A DNA stretch of 64,000 nt, from positions 46,006 to 110,005 of the forward strand of contig JAAAIG010000022.1 in assembly GCA_015852425.1 (NCBI GenBank), in the 5' to 3' direction. The notes under the pieces are model-generated. The model was not told where the DNA came from. It saw only the letters and a program-made list of their open reading frames with translations, and ran no database searches. The DNA comes from Gryganskiella cystojenkinii (Eukaryota; Mortierellomycota; Mortierellomycetes; Mortierellales; Mortierellaceae). Below, one piece after another: positions 25,727 through 35,720 of the stretch (within the stretch, counting starts at the first letter, position 1; each line of letters begins with the position of its first letter). The position numbers and the translations under genes are program-made.

Positions 25727-26057
25727 TTACTTGGGTGGAATTCCCGTGACACAACGAGCGGAGCACGAGCACCAGTTCTCCTTGCAGTAGGATCCAAAGT
25801 CGCAATCTGGGCACTCGGGGCCATCGGGGCACACGGCGCAGGCGAGTTGATCTAAAATCATAGATTAAGATGGAAAACCTTGAGGTTAAGACTCGAGGGT
25901 ATGTACGTAATATTTCAAGAGATTTTAAAATGACAGAATCAGTGCCAGTAAACGAAAACGAACCAGGGTTGACGGCGGCGGCCTCAGCGGACATGACCAT
26001 GAAGAGGATAGTCATCATGACGAAGAACAAAGGGGTGAAGATCTTGGTGGCGTGCAT
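25727..26057 (-). CDS. Small secreted cysteine-rich peptide, copy B
   Basis: Exons 26057-25964 (94 bases) and 25851-25727 (125 bases), phase-1 intron, 72 residues. The signal exon differs from copy A at only 3 of 31 residues (KIFTPLFFVMMTILFMVMS core), while the 41 mature residues differ at 15. All eight cysteines, the Gly between Cys4 and Cys5 (DFGSY) and the GIPPK tail are kept. A TATAAAA (26137-26131) sits about 75 bases upstream. The signal peptide is conserved more than the mature region, suggesting diversification of the secreted product. The protein is probably extracellular; function unknown. Confidence 0.85.
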
Positions 26058-26130
26058 TGTGGATCGTTTGGGTGGGGATGAACGGTTGTTGGATTAAGAT
26101 GGCAAGAAAAATATGGGGACACCTTGTAGT

Positions 26131-26137
26131 TTTTATA
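26131..26137 (-). promoter_or_regulatory. TATA box of peptide copy B
   Basis: TATAAAA on the minus strand, 74-80 bases before the ATG at 26057. Copies A, C, D, G, H, I and J have TATA-like boxes at comparable distances. Confidence 0.55.
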
Positions 26138-26438
26138 ATGATACAAGTTGTGCTTGCTAAACGTCGATTGATCTAGACTCGAGTCTTTGTGTGCAGAAAA
26201 CTGTTTTCACTGAAATGTTCAATTGAAAGACAGAACATCTGCGAGTGCACAAAAAAAGAAGAAAAAAGAACAGATGAAGGAAATGAGTGCAGTACTGTCC
26301 TAAGAATGGAGCGGATTTTTGTTCATACGGCTCGATTGCTGAGACTAATTACCCTTCTCTCCTGTATCGCGCTTGGCTGAAATTTGCAAAGTTGACATCA
26401 AGACAAGTCTGTATGTTTTTGCTGTTAGAAGTTTTGAG

Positions 26439-26447
26439 GGTCTAGAC
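26439..26447. promoter_or_regulatory. GGTCTAGAC palindromic motif 2
   Basis: Same nonamer as at 24399, about 380 bases upstream of peptide copy B and just beyond the 3' end of copy C. Role inferred from recurrence. Confidence 0.35.
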
Positions 26448-26646
26448 GTTGTCGCTGATGCAACTGGAACGCACATGACTGTTGCAAACAAAAACTATCC
26501 GACGCTTGCGCTGCGCTGTACAGTGTTCCCATTCACTGAAAAAGAAGCTTTACAATTCTTATTTGGATTTTATATCTTTTATTGTTGACGCATCTGTTAC
26601 ATAATGGTAGATGAAGGGGCCTTTCATCGGCAAAAGACTCCACCTT

Positions 26647-26962
26647 TTACTTAGGTGGGATGCCCTTGACACAGAAAGCCGTGCAAGCGCAATTGTTTTG
26701 CTTGCAGTAGGTACCGAAAGGGCAGTGACCGCAATCGGGCCAGACGGGGCAGTTGGCGCAGGCAACTGAATCTGAGATGCAGGAAGAGGTTCAAACGATT
26801 TATGTTATTCTTTTATAGTGATACGAATGGGAGGTTAGACATTTGCTTACCTAAAATCAAGAACGAACCTGGCTCAATTGCGGCGGCATCGGTGGACTTG
26901 ACCATGAAGAGGAGGGCCATGACGATGAACATCAAAGGCGCAAAGATCTTGGCAGAAGGCAT
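26647..26962 (-). CDS. Small secreted cysteine-rich peptide, copy C
   Basis: Exons 26962-26869 (94 bases) and 26771-26647 (125 bases), phase-1 intron, 72 residues. The signal exon is more diverged (KIFAPLMFIVMALLFMVKS, then TDAAAIEP). The mature part keeps the exact eight-cysteine spacing of copies A and B, the Gly between Cys4 and Cys5 (PFGTY) and the KGIPPK tail. A TATAAAA lies at 27033-27027, 65-71 bases upstream. The same exon lengths in A, B and C show recent tandem duplication without length change. Function unknown. Confidence 0.85.
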
Positions 26963-27026
26963 AGTGGATCGGTGGAGTGTCGGTTATTGGGTGAGTAGGC
27001 AAAAGGGGATAGAGGTAGACAGACCG

Positions 27027-27033
27027 TTTTATA
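27027..27033 (-). promoter_or_regulatory. TATA box of peptide copy C
   Basis: TATAAAA on the minus strand, 65-71 bases before the ATG at 26962, in the context GTATAAAACGG. Confidence 0.55.
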
Positions 27034-27405
27034 CAAAATTCAAACAAATATTGGCGGATGAAATTATCCTAGTACAATTCTCTGGTAATCCGATAAATAT
27101 TTCGTAAAGTTACCATTCACAACGCCAGAATAAAAGACCTTTTACTTGCGATTGCGAACAAAAGTCGACAACACTGCTGTGAGAAAGCAAAAGTGGAAAC
27201 GATATTAGTTCGATCGTAAGCCTGTACAAGTTCGTACATGTAAGCAAACGAGCAAACGAGGGGAGGAGCTCAGTTCAGGGTAAAAGAGCTCTCACAGTTG
27301 ACGAAGGACAGGTACCGTGGACAGGTTCTTCGAATGCCGAGACCCCGAAAACGCAAAGGTTTGAACAGTTGTCTTTTTTTGCGCCAAGTCAAATTCTAGG
27401 GGAGG

Positions 27406-27414
27406 GGTCTAGAC
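27406..27414. promoter_or_regulatory. GGTCTAGAC palindromic motif 3
   Basis: Same nonamer, followed by AAA as at 24399, about 445 bases upstream of peptide copy C. The distance is similar to motif 1 before copy A (475) and motif 2 before copy B (380). Confidence 0.4.
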
Positions 27415-27644
27415 AAAAGGTCTCGGATGCAAGCGATATGCTTGGATCACAAACACAATGACCCCGACCACTATGCAGCGTACATCCATGGCTGAAAAGC
27501 TACACCTCTGCTTAAGGAGGAAAAGATCTCGTTCACCACGTACCGCGTCAGTTTCCACGAACTTGTCATTCTGAACGTTTACTCAAGCTCAAGCCTTCAG
27601 GTTTTCATATTTCAATGGACCGCAATATCACAACAAACCACACT

Positions 27645-27680
27645 ATGGACAACACGCTTTGCCGTGTGAATCATGCAAGC
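27645..27680. repeat. Duplicated upstream block, copy 2
   Basis: ACACGCTTTGCCGTGTGAAT matches the block at 24640-24680, with TACCGCGTCAG again 110-140 bases before it. It lies about 690 bases upstream of copy C, as copy 1 lies about 730 bases upstream of copy A. Confidence 0.6.
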
Positions 27681-28088
27681 TCTCATTCGGTTGTTTCCTT
27701 TGGCGTGCTGTAGCAAATTTAGTCGTCTAAACAAAAACAAAGTGCGCATTGAAGCTCTCTCTCGTTTTCATCTTCGGTTGGGAAGAAAAAAATAAGAGGG
27801 GGGAGATGGACAACTTTTTCTGATATGCGTGAGAGCTTTTGTAAAAGCAAACAAATTTGGAGGGATAATATTTTCCTTTCCCGTTTAATTTGTGAGAAAA
27901 TCGTGACCTCGACCCAGACAGGACATGTCTGTAATCAAATAGCGACTATTTTTTTACTGGACTGACGTAATAGATCTCGGGTGAAGATTGACAAAGGACT
28001 AAAAAAAGCAACTTTCGACAGTCGAGTTGGATAGGACTCATCCTTTTTGGGTCTACAGTTGGTCTCGACGACAAATGTACCATGGGGA

Positions 28089-28096
28089 TATAAAAT
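28089..28096 (+). promoter_or_regulatory. TATA box of peptide pseudogene D
   Basis: TATAAAAT, 95 bases before the ATG at 28184. The promoter survives although the coding part is degraded. Confidence 0.5.
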
Positions 28097-28183
28097 GATC
28101 GCGAGAACAGCAGGCTGGCTGGATCTTCAACCCGACTCTACTTTATTTCACTCGAGAAAAACGTTTCTCAGTATGAAGACAGT

Positions 28184-28470
28184 ATGAAGGATTTCTCTAT
28201 CGTTGCCTTTGCTGTCGCTCTCGTTGACTTCGCTAGGGCCGTAGCTATTCCAGGTATATTGATTCATTTTTTTTTTTTTGCGTTATTATTTTCGAAGAGG
28301 ACAAGGAATGAAACTCAAGTCCTATTTACAAAAAAATTGGCAGAAATAGAGACTAGGCTTGCGCTGTCTGCCCCATGGTCCCCGTTGACCCAAATGCCTC
28401 TCGGGTTATACTTCCTAGAGAACGCAGGCGGTTGTTCTGCTAGCCTCCTGCAGAATCGGCTGGAGCCTTA
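28184..28470 (+). pseudogene. Degraded cysteine-rich peptide gene, copy D
   Basis: Exon 1 (28184-28253) still encodes a start and a hydrophobic segment (FSIVAFAVALVDFARA, then VAIP) and ends at a phase-1 donor like the intact copies. The expected second exon begins at about 28350 after an AG and can be aligned by eye with copy F at 31464. It has lost a base near the start of the mature part and carries further changes, so the frame breaks and most cysteines are gone. The apparent read-through frame (LALSAPWSPLTQ) has none of the pattern. Orientation is plus, opposite to copies A-C. Confidence 0.55.
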
Positions 28471-29614
28471 CTTTGACGTGATAAATAACAAACAACGAAG
28501 AAACTTTCTGATAGGAGAAACCTACTGTCCCCTCGTCCTCTCTGCCTATTACATCTCGCTTGTGTATAGGCAATTCAAAATATAAAAAATGAGTCTTGTA
28601 CTTTCCAACTTGTACAGTACTTTGGTGTTTCTTGATGATGCTAATTCTGGGAGGGAGGGAGGGAGAGAGAGAAAGAGAGAAAAAGGAAAGAGAGGAAGAC
28701 GCTCTTTGCACCATCAGACACCCTTTCACACGCGTGACAAACACGTTTGTCTCCTTTCACAGCAAAAAAAAACATAGCCGTTTGGGTGTGTCAGAAGAGC
28801 CCGTTGATATCTCCTGCGTGAGTCAGGAACAGAGAGAAACTACGCAGGGGGCTGTAGCAACATGCAGCTCTTCGATTTTTTGCGTTGAAAGCAGAATTGA
28901 TCGAATCCAAAGCCAAACTTGCTCTCCCGAGATGTTTTCTTATTTCTTTGTTGTCGATCGCAAATCTGAAGAACCAATCGATCGCATGAGAATCCATGCA
29001 TACCCACAATTCGATTGTCCGTTCTTTTTTTTTTTGACAGGTCACTCTTGTGATCAGGCAGTGATTCTGGCCTTTTTTATTCTCTTGAAATCTAAGGTAG
29101 CACAAACAGAGCCTATTTTTTTTGTTTTAAGCATGACTTCTTCACCAATGGTGTTGTGCTGTACAACTCCTTTCCGAATGAAAAATTGATAGCAACTAAA
29201 GAGCTCCTTTTACTAAAAATAAAGAAGGGAAGAGTACATACATGAAGTTGGCCTAGACTAGAGGCACTCCCCCATTTCCACAGTTTTGTCGCTTTGAGGG
29301 GCAAGGTGTCGCAAACACCTTTGAATCTCGTTAGATGTTAATAGATCTTTCGTTCTTGCTCTCAATCCAAACGTTCTGATATGAGGCATTACCGAAGAGA
29401 AGGAAGGAACCCATTTTTTCGTTGCTCTTTCGAGATTTTGTAAACAAATTGCAACGCATGTATGAGAGAAAATGCCTTTAATCAGTAAGTTTCTCTTCGG
29501 AATGGAACTCGAATCCTTCCTTTTTTTGAATAGTCTGAAGGGGAACCACTGCGTAGTCCTGCTTTTTGCTGATCATCTTTACCCTACCACCTCAAGATTC
29601 ACTAAGAGGAAAAA

Positions 29615-29920
29615 ATGTTCGCTTCCAAATCCATCCTTGTTCTTGTCATGACCATCCTCATAGTCTTGGCGCACGCCAACGTTGAAGCCGCCACGATTCC
29701 AGGTTCGTCCTGAAACACCAAGACCGCCCGTTGTTTGCGCTTTCTAATGAATAATCAAATCGAAATGATATCTAACGATGATCCTCGTTAAATAGATGGT
29801 CGCGCCTGCGTTCCTTGCCCCGTCATGCCTCGTTACTCTCCTCGATGCCCCGGTGGCTCCTATTACTAGAATGATTGTGCCTGCACCGCTCGTTGTGTCA
29901 ACTTACTCCCACCCAAGTAA
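29615..29920 (+). pseudogene. Cysteine-rich peptide gene, copy E, with in-frame stop
   Basis: Exon 1 (29615-29702) encodes an intact signal peptide (KSILVLVMTILIVLAHA, then NVEAATIP). Exon 2 (29796-29920) is 125 bases, exactly as in copies A-C, and starts in phase. It has a TAG at 29867-29869 in the middle of the mature part, right after a Tyr (TAC) where the family has a Cys (TGC). Beyond the stop the same frame continues (CACTARCV) to the normal PPK end and TAA. The third family cysteine is also missing (PRYSPRC). Point mutation without length change suggests recent inactivation. Confidence 0.7.
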
Positions 29921-30669
29921 TGAGATTGAGACCGGTTCCTCTAAGTTTTTCTTCCCAGAGAACAAACATGAAACTCTGAGAACAATTGTAGTTAGTTCTC
30001 CTCTATCTTCATTTCGACAATATATTACAAAACATTTTTTTGGATCATCTGCGTTTCATACACCAATTTGATAATGACATGCATTTCACGCGTAACGAAC
30101 GCGACTTTTGTGTTTCCAAAATACACGCTAAAATCCAACAGAAGTTTCACAGAGCCTTTTTGTCATTTTGTTTGCATTTATTTATTGGAAGACGAACCAA
30201 TGAAAGGGGGCACTACATCGATACACCACATCTCTCACATTGTCGTTTCAAAATACGGGCGTATGCAATCAAGTGCAAAAGTAAGAACAAAATAGACATC
30301 TGATGAGGGCAGGTGTGATGGGAAGAACCATAATGGTTTTCGAAGTTGTTTTTCTCACCCTCAGGGGACGTTGAAAACAACGAACCGATCGATTTCATGG
30401 GAACTCATGCATCCTCTGGATTTGATTTTGCATTTGCTGTTGTTTGTTTTTTTTTCTTTTGGTCGCGATCGGATCATTTATCCCGGACCTTTTCTTCGCA
30501 CAAAGTACGGTTGCACAAAAATGAGCCGATTGCTTGCTTTTCAATCAAAATGCCCTTCTAAACTATTTTCAGCCGTGCGCCTCGTTGTTTGTCTTTTTGG
30601 ACAAGCTTTGTCCATGACACTTGTGCAACCCCATAATTGTGAAAAGGTACATGCACATGGGAAAGCTGA

Positions 30670-30679
30670 GGTCTAGACC
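30670..30679. promoter_or_regulatory. GGTCTAGACC palindromic motif 4
   Basis: A perfect 10-base palindrome, about 625 bases upstream of peptide copy F. It is the most complete of the GGTCTAGAC series. Confidence 0.4.
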
Positions 30680-31295
30680 AGGTATTCTATCAACATTTCT
30701 ATTGTCTTTTACGAGAATTCTTTTACTGCGCAATAACACGGTCTTCCTTCAACTCGGATCGCGATTTTGCCTCTGCTCTCAGCAGTAAGTCAACAGTGGA
30801 CGATTTATACTACAAAAAACAAAAACAAAATTAAAGCAGTGCGTGATGGCAAGAAAAAGAGTAACGCGCTTTTGTTATTCAACTTTTTGGAGTCCATTCA
30901 AAATTGAACCATCCCAAAGGTGTGAGAGAGATTAAAAACAGACTTTAGAGTAACGTCTTCGAGTCAATCCGTCTTTGGAGTAATGAGAATGAACCCAGGC
31001 GTCACTTTTGACTTTTCCACAAAGAAAACGAACACTATCTCCCCTCGAACGAAATGCAATTTCTTTTCAAGATTGTTCCGTTTCCTGTTAATGCAAGTCG
31101 TCAGATGAGGCCATCTTTCTTTGAGGTGGCTGCACCTAACAAACAAAGCAAATACATAGAATAAATAAGGCGAGACATACGAGTAACCATTGTCGTATCA
31201 TTGGTCAGCATGAATAGAAGAGAAAAACAAGGCCAAATACAACATCACCCCTACCCAACCTTCCTAGGACTATTCCCAGTCCCCAAGAAAGCATC

Positions 31296-31591
31296 TTGTA
31301 CGCCGCCAAGTCTTTCCTCGTCCTCGCTATGGCTATCCTCTTTGTGGCCAACGTTGGAGGCGCCACGGTCCCAGGTTCGTACACGGAGCCTCGCTTACTA
31401 ATAGCCAATTTCAGCTCCGCATAATGTAAAAACAGTATTTCGACTCTTTTCTGTTTGCCATAGAGACCGAGGCTTGCGTCTCCTGCCCTGTAGTTCCCCG
31501 CTACCCTCCCAGGTGCTCCATCGGCTCCTACTGCGATCCCAACAAATGCACTTGCCAAGCTCGTTGCATCAAGGGAATCCCACCCAAGTAA
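31296..31591 (+). pseudogene. Cysteine-rich peptide gene, copy F, start codon lost
   Basis: By alignment with copy E, exon 1 should start at 31296-31298, which reads TTG instead of ATG. An in-frame TAG lies further upstream with no ATG between. The signal core (KSFLVLAMAILFVA) and the phase-1 donor (31374) are intact. Exon 2 (31464-31591) is fully open, with seven cysteines, SIGSYC and the GIPPK tail; Cys3 is replaced in the PRYPPRC segment shared with copy E. Translation from the internal ATG at 31329 would leave only about 15 residues of signal. It is either a start-loss pseudogene or an unusual non-ATG gene. Confidence 0.6.
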
Positions 31592-32623
31592 AAACTCCTT
31601 CCTATTTCTCCCCTTCCTCGGCCGCTCCATGAGAGGGAAGGTCCAACTGGATCTCATTTCCCACTCTATAATTTTGAACCAGATTCTAGGTTTTAAGATT
31701 ATTACTTAACGCAAAAAATAAAACCCTCCATGAAAAATCAAAATAGTATCTTCTTGTAATTATCAAGAAGCGAAAACGTTTTGGAAAGTGGTCAATGTAG
31801 CCGATGTATGCCCAATTCGATTCCATGGAGAATATTTTGCGCTAATTTCCAGATAGATGTCCAGGAAGAGGTGGTTGACGCTCCTCTTGTAAAATGTCTA
31901 TTGAAAAAAAAATGTTGTTATTAATGCATTGACTGGGCTTATAATACCTAGACACGAACAAGACGCGTCGACATCGCAACGAGCGAGCAAATTCTCGCCC
32001 ACATTGCAGATTGTCCTCTTTGTTTCTTAAGATGTGCCTTGATGACCAAAGCAAATGAGTTCGCTGACTGTGGGCGGTTAGATGGATTAAAAACAACCAA
32101 TAGGCCCAGGATGTCTTTTTGTTTTTCTCTTGTTTGGAGCAACACGATGGAGTTTTTTTTTCGTAAACAAAATTGCGATGAAAGCAGAGATTTTGATGTT
32201 GCTCTCATGCAGCGACTATGTGACATACCACGCTGCTTGTACTTTTCCAGAAACAAGAAAGAGAGCCGACAACTTGACAAGGGCTGTTGCAGAACACAAG
32301 GAGCGTCGTGGACCAAAGGGCAAAAAAAGCATTAACAAAAGTAGGCATGGATGTGATGGGAAGATACAGTAACGAAACAAGCATGTAATTGATTCCGAAA
32401 AGCTGAATACATTCGTTAAAGACCTCAAGGATCGGGGACACCTCCGCTGATTGTATTGCCCACTTGAATATTCGGCTGTTTTAGCCTCCACTTCATGCTT
32501 CGCGCGGTGACCCACGACTTTGCACTTTTGCTGGGAATACAAATAAAGGAAAAGATGGATAGCTTGGCGAGCGGATGGATGTAAATCGCTTTAGCAAGTA
32601 AACAAACCAAACAAAATTGTTGC

Positions 32624-32630
32624 ATAAATA
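32624..32630 (+). promoter_or_regulatory. TATA-like box of peptide copy G
   Basis: ATAAATA in the context GCATAAATAG, about 80 bases before the ATG at 32710. Confidence 0.45.
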
Positions 32631-32709
32631 GTGGTAGTATCGTCGCTCTCTTCCTCTCACCAGACACCACCGAACCCTCCCCCCAAAAACAACAACCAAA
32701 CCAACCACC

Positions 32710-33004
32710 ATGCTTGCCAACAAGACCTTCACCCATCTGTTCTTCCTTATCATGACCATTCTCGTCATGGTCATGTCTGCCAATGCTGCGATTGCTTCAG
32801 ATTCGACTGGTATGTTGCAAAAATCCGAGAAAGAAAAAAGCAGTTGACATTAAGATAACCCTAAGTTTGTTCTACCGACCTTATCTTTTAGCTTGTCGTA
32901 TGTGCACTGAACCTCCAGAGTGTCCCCCTTGCCCTTTCGGCTGGCACTGCACCTTCAGACCATGCACTTGCCTCGGCATCTGTGTCGCCGGCGCTGGTTT
33001 ATAG
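32710..33004 (+). CDS. Small secreted cysteine-rich peptide, copy G
   Basis: Exons 32710-32809 and 32892-33004, phase-1 intron, 70 residues. The signal peptide (KTFTHLFFLIMTILVMVMS, then ANAAIA) resembles copies A, B and H. The mature part has the exact eight-cysteine spacing C-x2-C-x5-C-x2-C-x5-C-x4-C-x-C-x3-C, with PFGWH between Cys4 and Cys5. The GIPPK tail is replaced by VAGAGL. It is on the plus strand, opposite to A-C. Predicted secreted, disulfide-rich, function unknown. Confidence 0.82.
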
Positions 33005-33897
33005 AGACAAGGATAACTGTAAATGAGAAATAAATCTCTTTCTGCTATTTGCTACTCGATAGCAAGCACATTCCACAACTTATTGGAACCACTTTAATGA
33101 TGAGGAATGGCGCGTTCTGTTTCTTTGGATGAATGATGACAGGGGATTTGCTGTCCTTTGTTTATTTTTGCTGACATCACGTAAGAATGGGACTGTGGCG
33201 GGACGCGTTTCTCTGAATGTTGCCTACTTTGTAATTTCAGAGACGTCTTATTGAATTGCAATCTGGCTGACCTCGATCAATCGAATAAACGAAGGAGAGG
33301 ATTGCGCCCAAATGTTGTGTGGTCACTTGTGACCCAAGAATCGCTTCTTTCTTTACTTCGCGATCGAGCGTTAGAAACGAGACATTTGCTGCCTGTGGCT
33401 TTTTCCCGCCTGATCAGTGCGATGCACCACTTGTTTTCAGAGCTTCTTTGTTGTCGGGTTCACAATCAAAATCGAAGGCGAACCTTCTTTTTTTCAACGA
33501 GGCTCTCGTGCAGCATTTTTGTGGTTGTTCTTTCATAAAATATCCCAGGAACACCATCTGAAAGGCGTAAAACTGCGTCTGGAACTCCGTATTAAGGAAG
33601 TCGGCCCAGGCCTTTTAGAACGAAGAGTCCAAGACGCGATAATCGAGCGTGAGAACAAGCATTTCTAGAACATGTGCGTCGAAGGCACGCAGGGTGACCT
33701 CGTGCCCTTATTTGCATCAGAACCTGAGTCGTCCGTTGAAATGTTAGCCATGATGGCGTTTTCAATGACACTTCATCCCTGGTAAATAAAAAAGGAATGC
33801 TTTCCTTACACAAACAACAACAAAAAAGCAAGAGCATAAATACCGGGCTCGTCCCCACGTCGTTTGTTCACTACTTCATCACCTCCTCCTCTAAAGA

Positions 33898-34241
33898 ATG
33901 GCTGCCTCCAACAAGACCTTCACCCCTTTGCTCTTCCTCATCATGACCATACTCTTCATGGTCATGAGCAGCTTCACAGTCCAGAGCGCTGTCATCCCCA
34001 GTAAGTGTTTTTGTTCCTTCACACTTCGCGCTCAAAGTCGACCATATCTTTTTAAACTTCGCTGATACTAACGAACTCACACTTGTCTCTCACCTATTTT
34101 CTGTTAGACCCTCTTGCCAGAATCGAGTGCCATATCTGCGATGAACAGCCGTTCTGCTCTCCTCCTTGTACTTATGGCCATTACTGCAGCATCGACGACT
34201 GCCGCTGCAGTGCCACCTGTATGTACGGAGACATCCCCTAG
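33898..34241 (+). CDS. Small secreted cysteine-rich peptide, copy H
   Basis: Exons 33898-34000 and 34108-34241, phase-1 intron with GTAAGT donor, 78 residues. The signal peptide (NKTFTPLLFLIMTILFMVMS) is almost the same as in copies A and G. The mature part has eight cysteines; the Cys3-Cys4 gap is three residues (SPP) instead of two, and the rest of the spacing is kept, with TYGHY between Cys4 and Cys5. It ends MYGDIP. A TATA-like ATAAATA lies at about 33837-33843, near 55-60 bases upstream. Copies G and H are adjacent and in tandem. Confidence 0.82.
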
Positions 34242-34616
34242 AAACTCTCCTGAACAGCACTCTTACGCCATGTATTCCAATTCATTATCTGGAGTGAAGT
34301 TGTACGAATAAAAAAAAAGTGCGCGTTATTAGCTTCATGCCTTGCGGATATTATTTTATTTTTGATCGTGATAAATAACGCCTGATTTTTGCTGCTCATT
34401 TGGGCGACTCAAGCACTCAAAAAAGTGAGGAAATCAGAACAATGGACGGTGCGGTTGTCATAAAAATAAGAACCACGACCGAGTGCGGTCCACGCCGACA
34501 TGGATCATAAAAAGGGTCGCAAAAAGCGAGTTTTCTATCCGTTTCACGACCCGTAGTATCTTCTTTTCGACACCTCTCCTACGTCGTACGCATGTTACCG
34601 ACATCTTTTAAGAAAA

Positions 34617-35720
34617 ATGTCACAAAACGACCACACCGATACAACTACTGCTCTTCCTGAGAATTGTCGAGGCGAGTGTTGCCCAGTCTGTGGTCCCACT
34701 CCCGGCAGGCTCTTGACCGACTCGCTTGAACGACTCCGAGATGAAATCCGCCATGAATATTACCGATGCATGTCCACACTCGAGTCTTTGAGCATCCAGA
34801 GTAATCTTCAGACTATGATCTTACACATCAATGGAACAACGGCTGTGGCCGCGGCTGCCGAGGCCGCAGGGTCCGCTGCTTCTGGTGTCGAGATTGTTTG
34901 CTCGACTCCTTGGTGTGTCTACAAGCCCACTTGTCAACTTAGGAAAATATCTCCAAAGGGGAGATTGGCCTGCTTCGTCAATGCAACTGTAAAGAATAAC
35001 GATTTCCCAGTCATGTCAACTTCCTCCGCTCCCGATCCCACGATAGTTTCCATTCATCTTCGTCCGTCTCTGGCTTCACCCACACATTCTGGGATCCCTC
35101 TTCCTCCAGAAACGGCTGCCAAGCTTCGTCGACGTGGCCAACTTGCAGCCTTCATCCCCGTGGCCGAGAAGCCCCTCTCTTTTCCCAAACCATACTACCC
35201 TCCGACAACTTTATTGTCCAAGGAGGAAATCCATGACCATTTTAGCAGCAACCCTACTGTTGTCGGGATTGATCGCCAAAAGGATGGCACCGCGCATTAT
35301 ACCCGTGTCCGATTCTCAAAATGCGATTATGGTCCACTCCAGGATCCGTACCTGAGCCCGACTGATACTCGGCGCCACTTGATCAGTGAATGCGACCACA
35401 ATGTACCGAGGAGTGGCCACGACAGCGAAATTCACCATAAAAATTCCAGTTGTTATGAAGGTGTCAACTCGACACTCCTTCGACTCTGGTTTAATGCGGC
35501 TGCTCTCTGCAGCTACATGCGGCAACTCGACATTTTCTGGCAGGACCTCAACCGCAAGATCGAGGTTCTCGTTCAAGACCGTCAAACTCGAGAGCTTCGA
35601 CTGGCGGAACAAGAATTTGATCTACATAAGAGTCTCCTTCAAAGCAGGATTAAAACCGTCAGCAAGATTTCGACGGTTTTAGGAATGCAGAAATCGACCA
35701 AGCTCGAAAACGAACCCTAG
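34617..35720 (+). CDS. Hypothetical protein with N-terminal cysteine motif
   Basis: A single open frame of 367 residues starts just after the peptide cluster. Near the N-terminus is a cysteine group (CRGECCPVCG, residues about 18-27), then a helical stretch (LERLRDEIRHEYYRCMSTLESL), an Ala-rich segment, a Ser/Pro-rich middle and a C-terminal helical region (LWFNAAALCSYMRQLDIFW followed by Arg/Glu-rich heptads). There is no signal peptide. I do not recognise the family. The helical N-terminal part and the LWF segment resemble the frameshifted locus at 61.3-61.9 kb, so it is probably a lineage-specific family. The frame is long enough to be real, but no intron evidence is available. Confidence 0.65.
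   Translation: MSQNDHTDTTTALPENCRGECCPVCGPTPGRLLTDSLERLRDEIRHEYYRCMSTLESLSIQSNLQTMILHINGTTAVAAAAEAAGSAASGVEIVCSTPWCVYKPTCQLRKISPKGRLACFVNATVKNNDFPVMSTSSAPDPTIVSIHLRPSLASPTHSGIPLPPETAAKLRRRGQLAAFIPVAEKPLSFPKPYYPPTTLLSKEEIHDHFSSNPTVVGIDRQKDGTAHYTRVRFSKCDYGPLQDPYLSPTDTRRHLISECDHNVPRSGHDSEIHHKNSSCYEGVNSTLLRLWFNAAALCSYMRQLDIFWQDLNRKIEVLVQDRQTRELRLAEQEFDLHKSLLQSRIKTVSKISTVLGMQKSTKLENEP

Noticed and set aside
28254..28585. Read-through of copy D exon 1 into a 133-residue protein
   Set aside because: The donor site and alignment with intact copies show the sequence after 28253 is intron and decayed exon, not coding.
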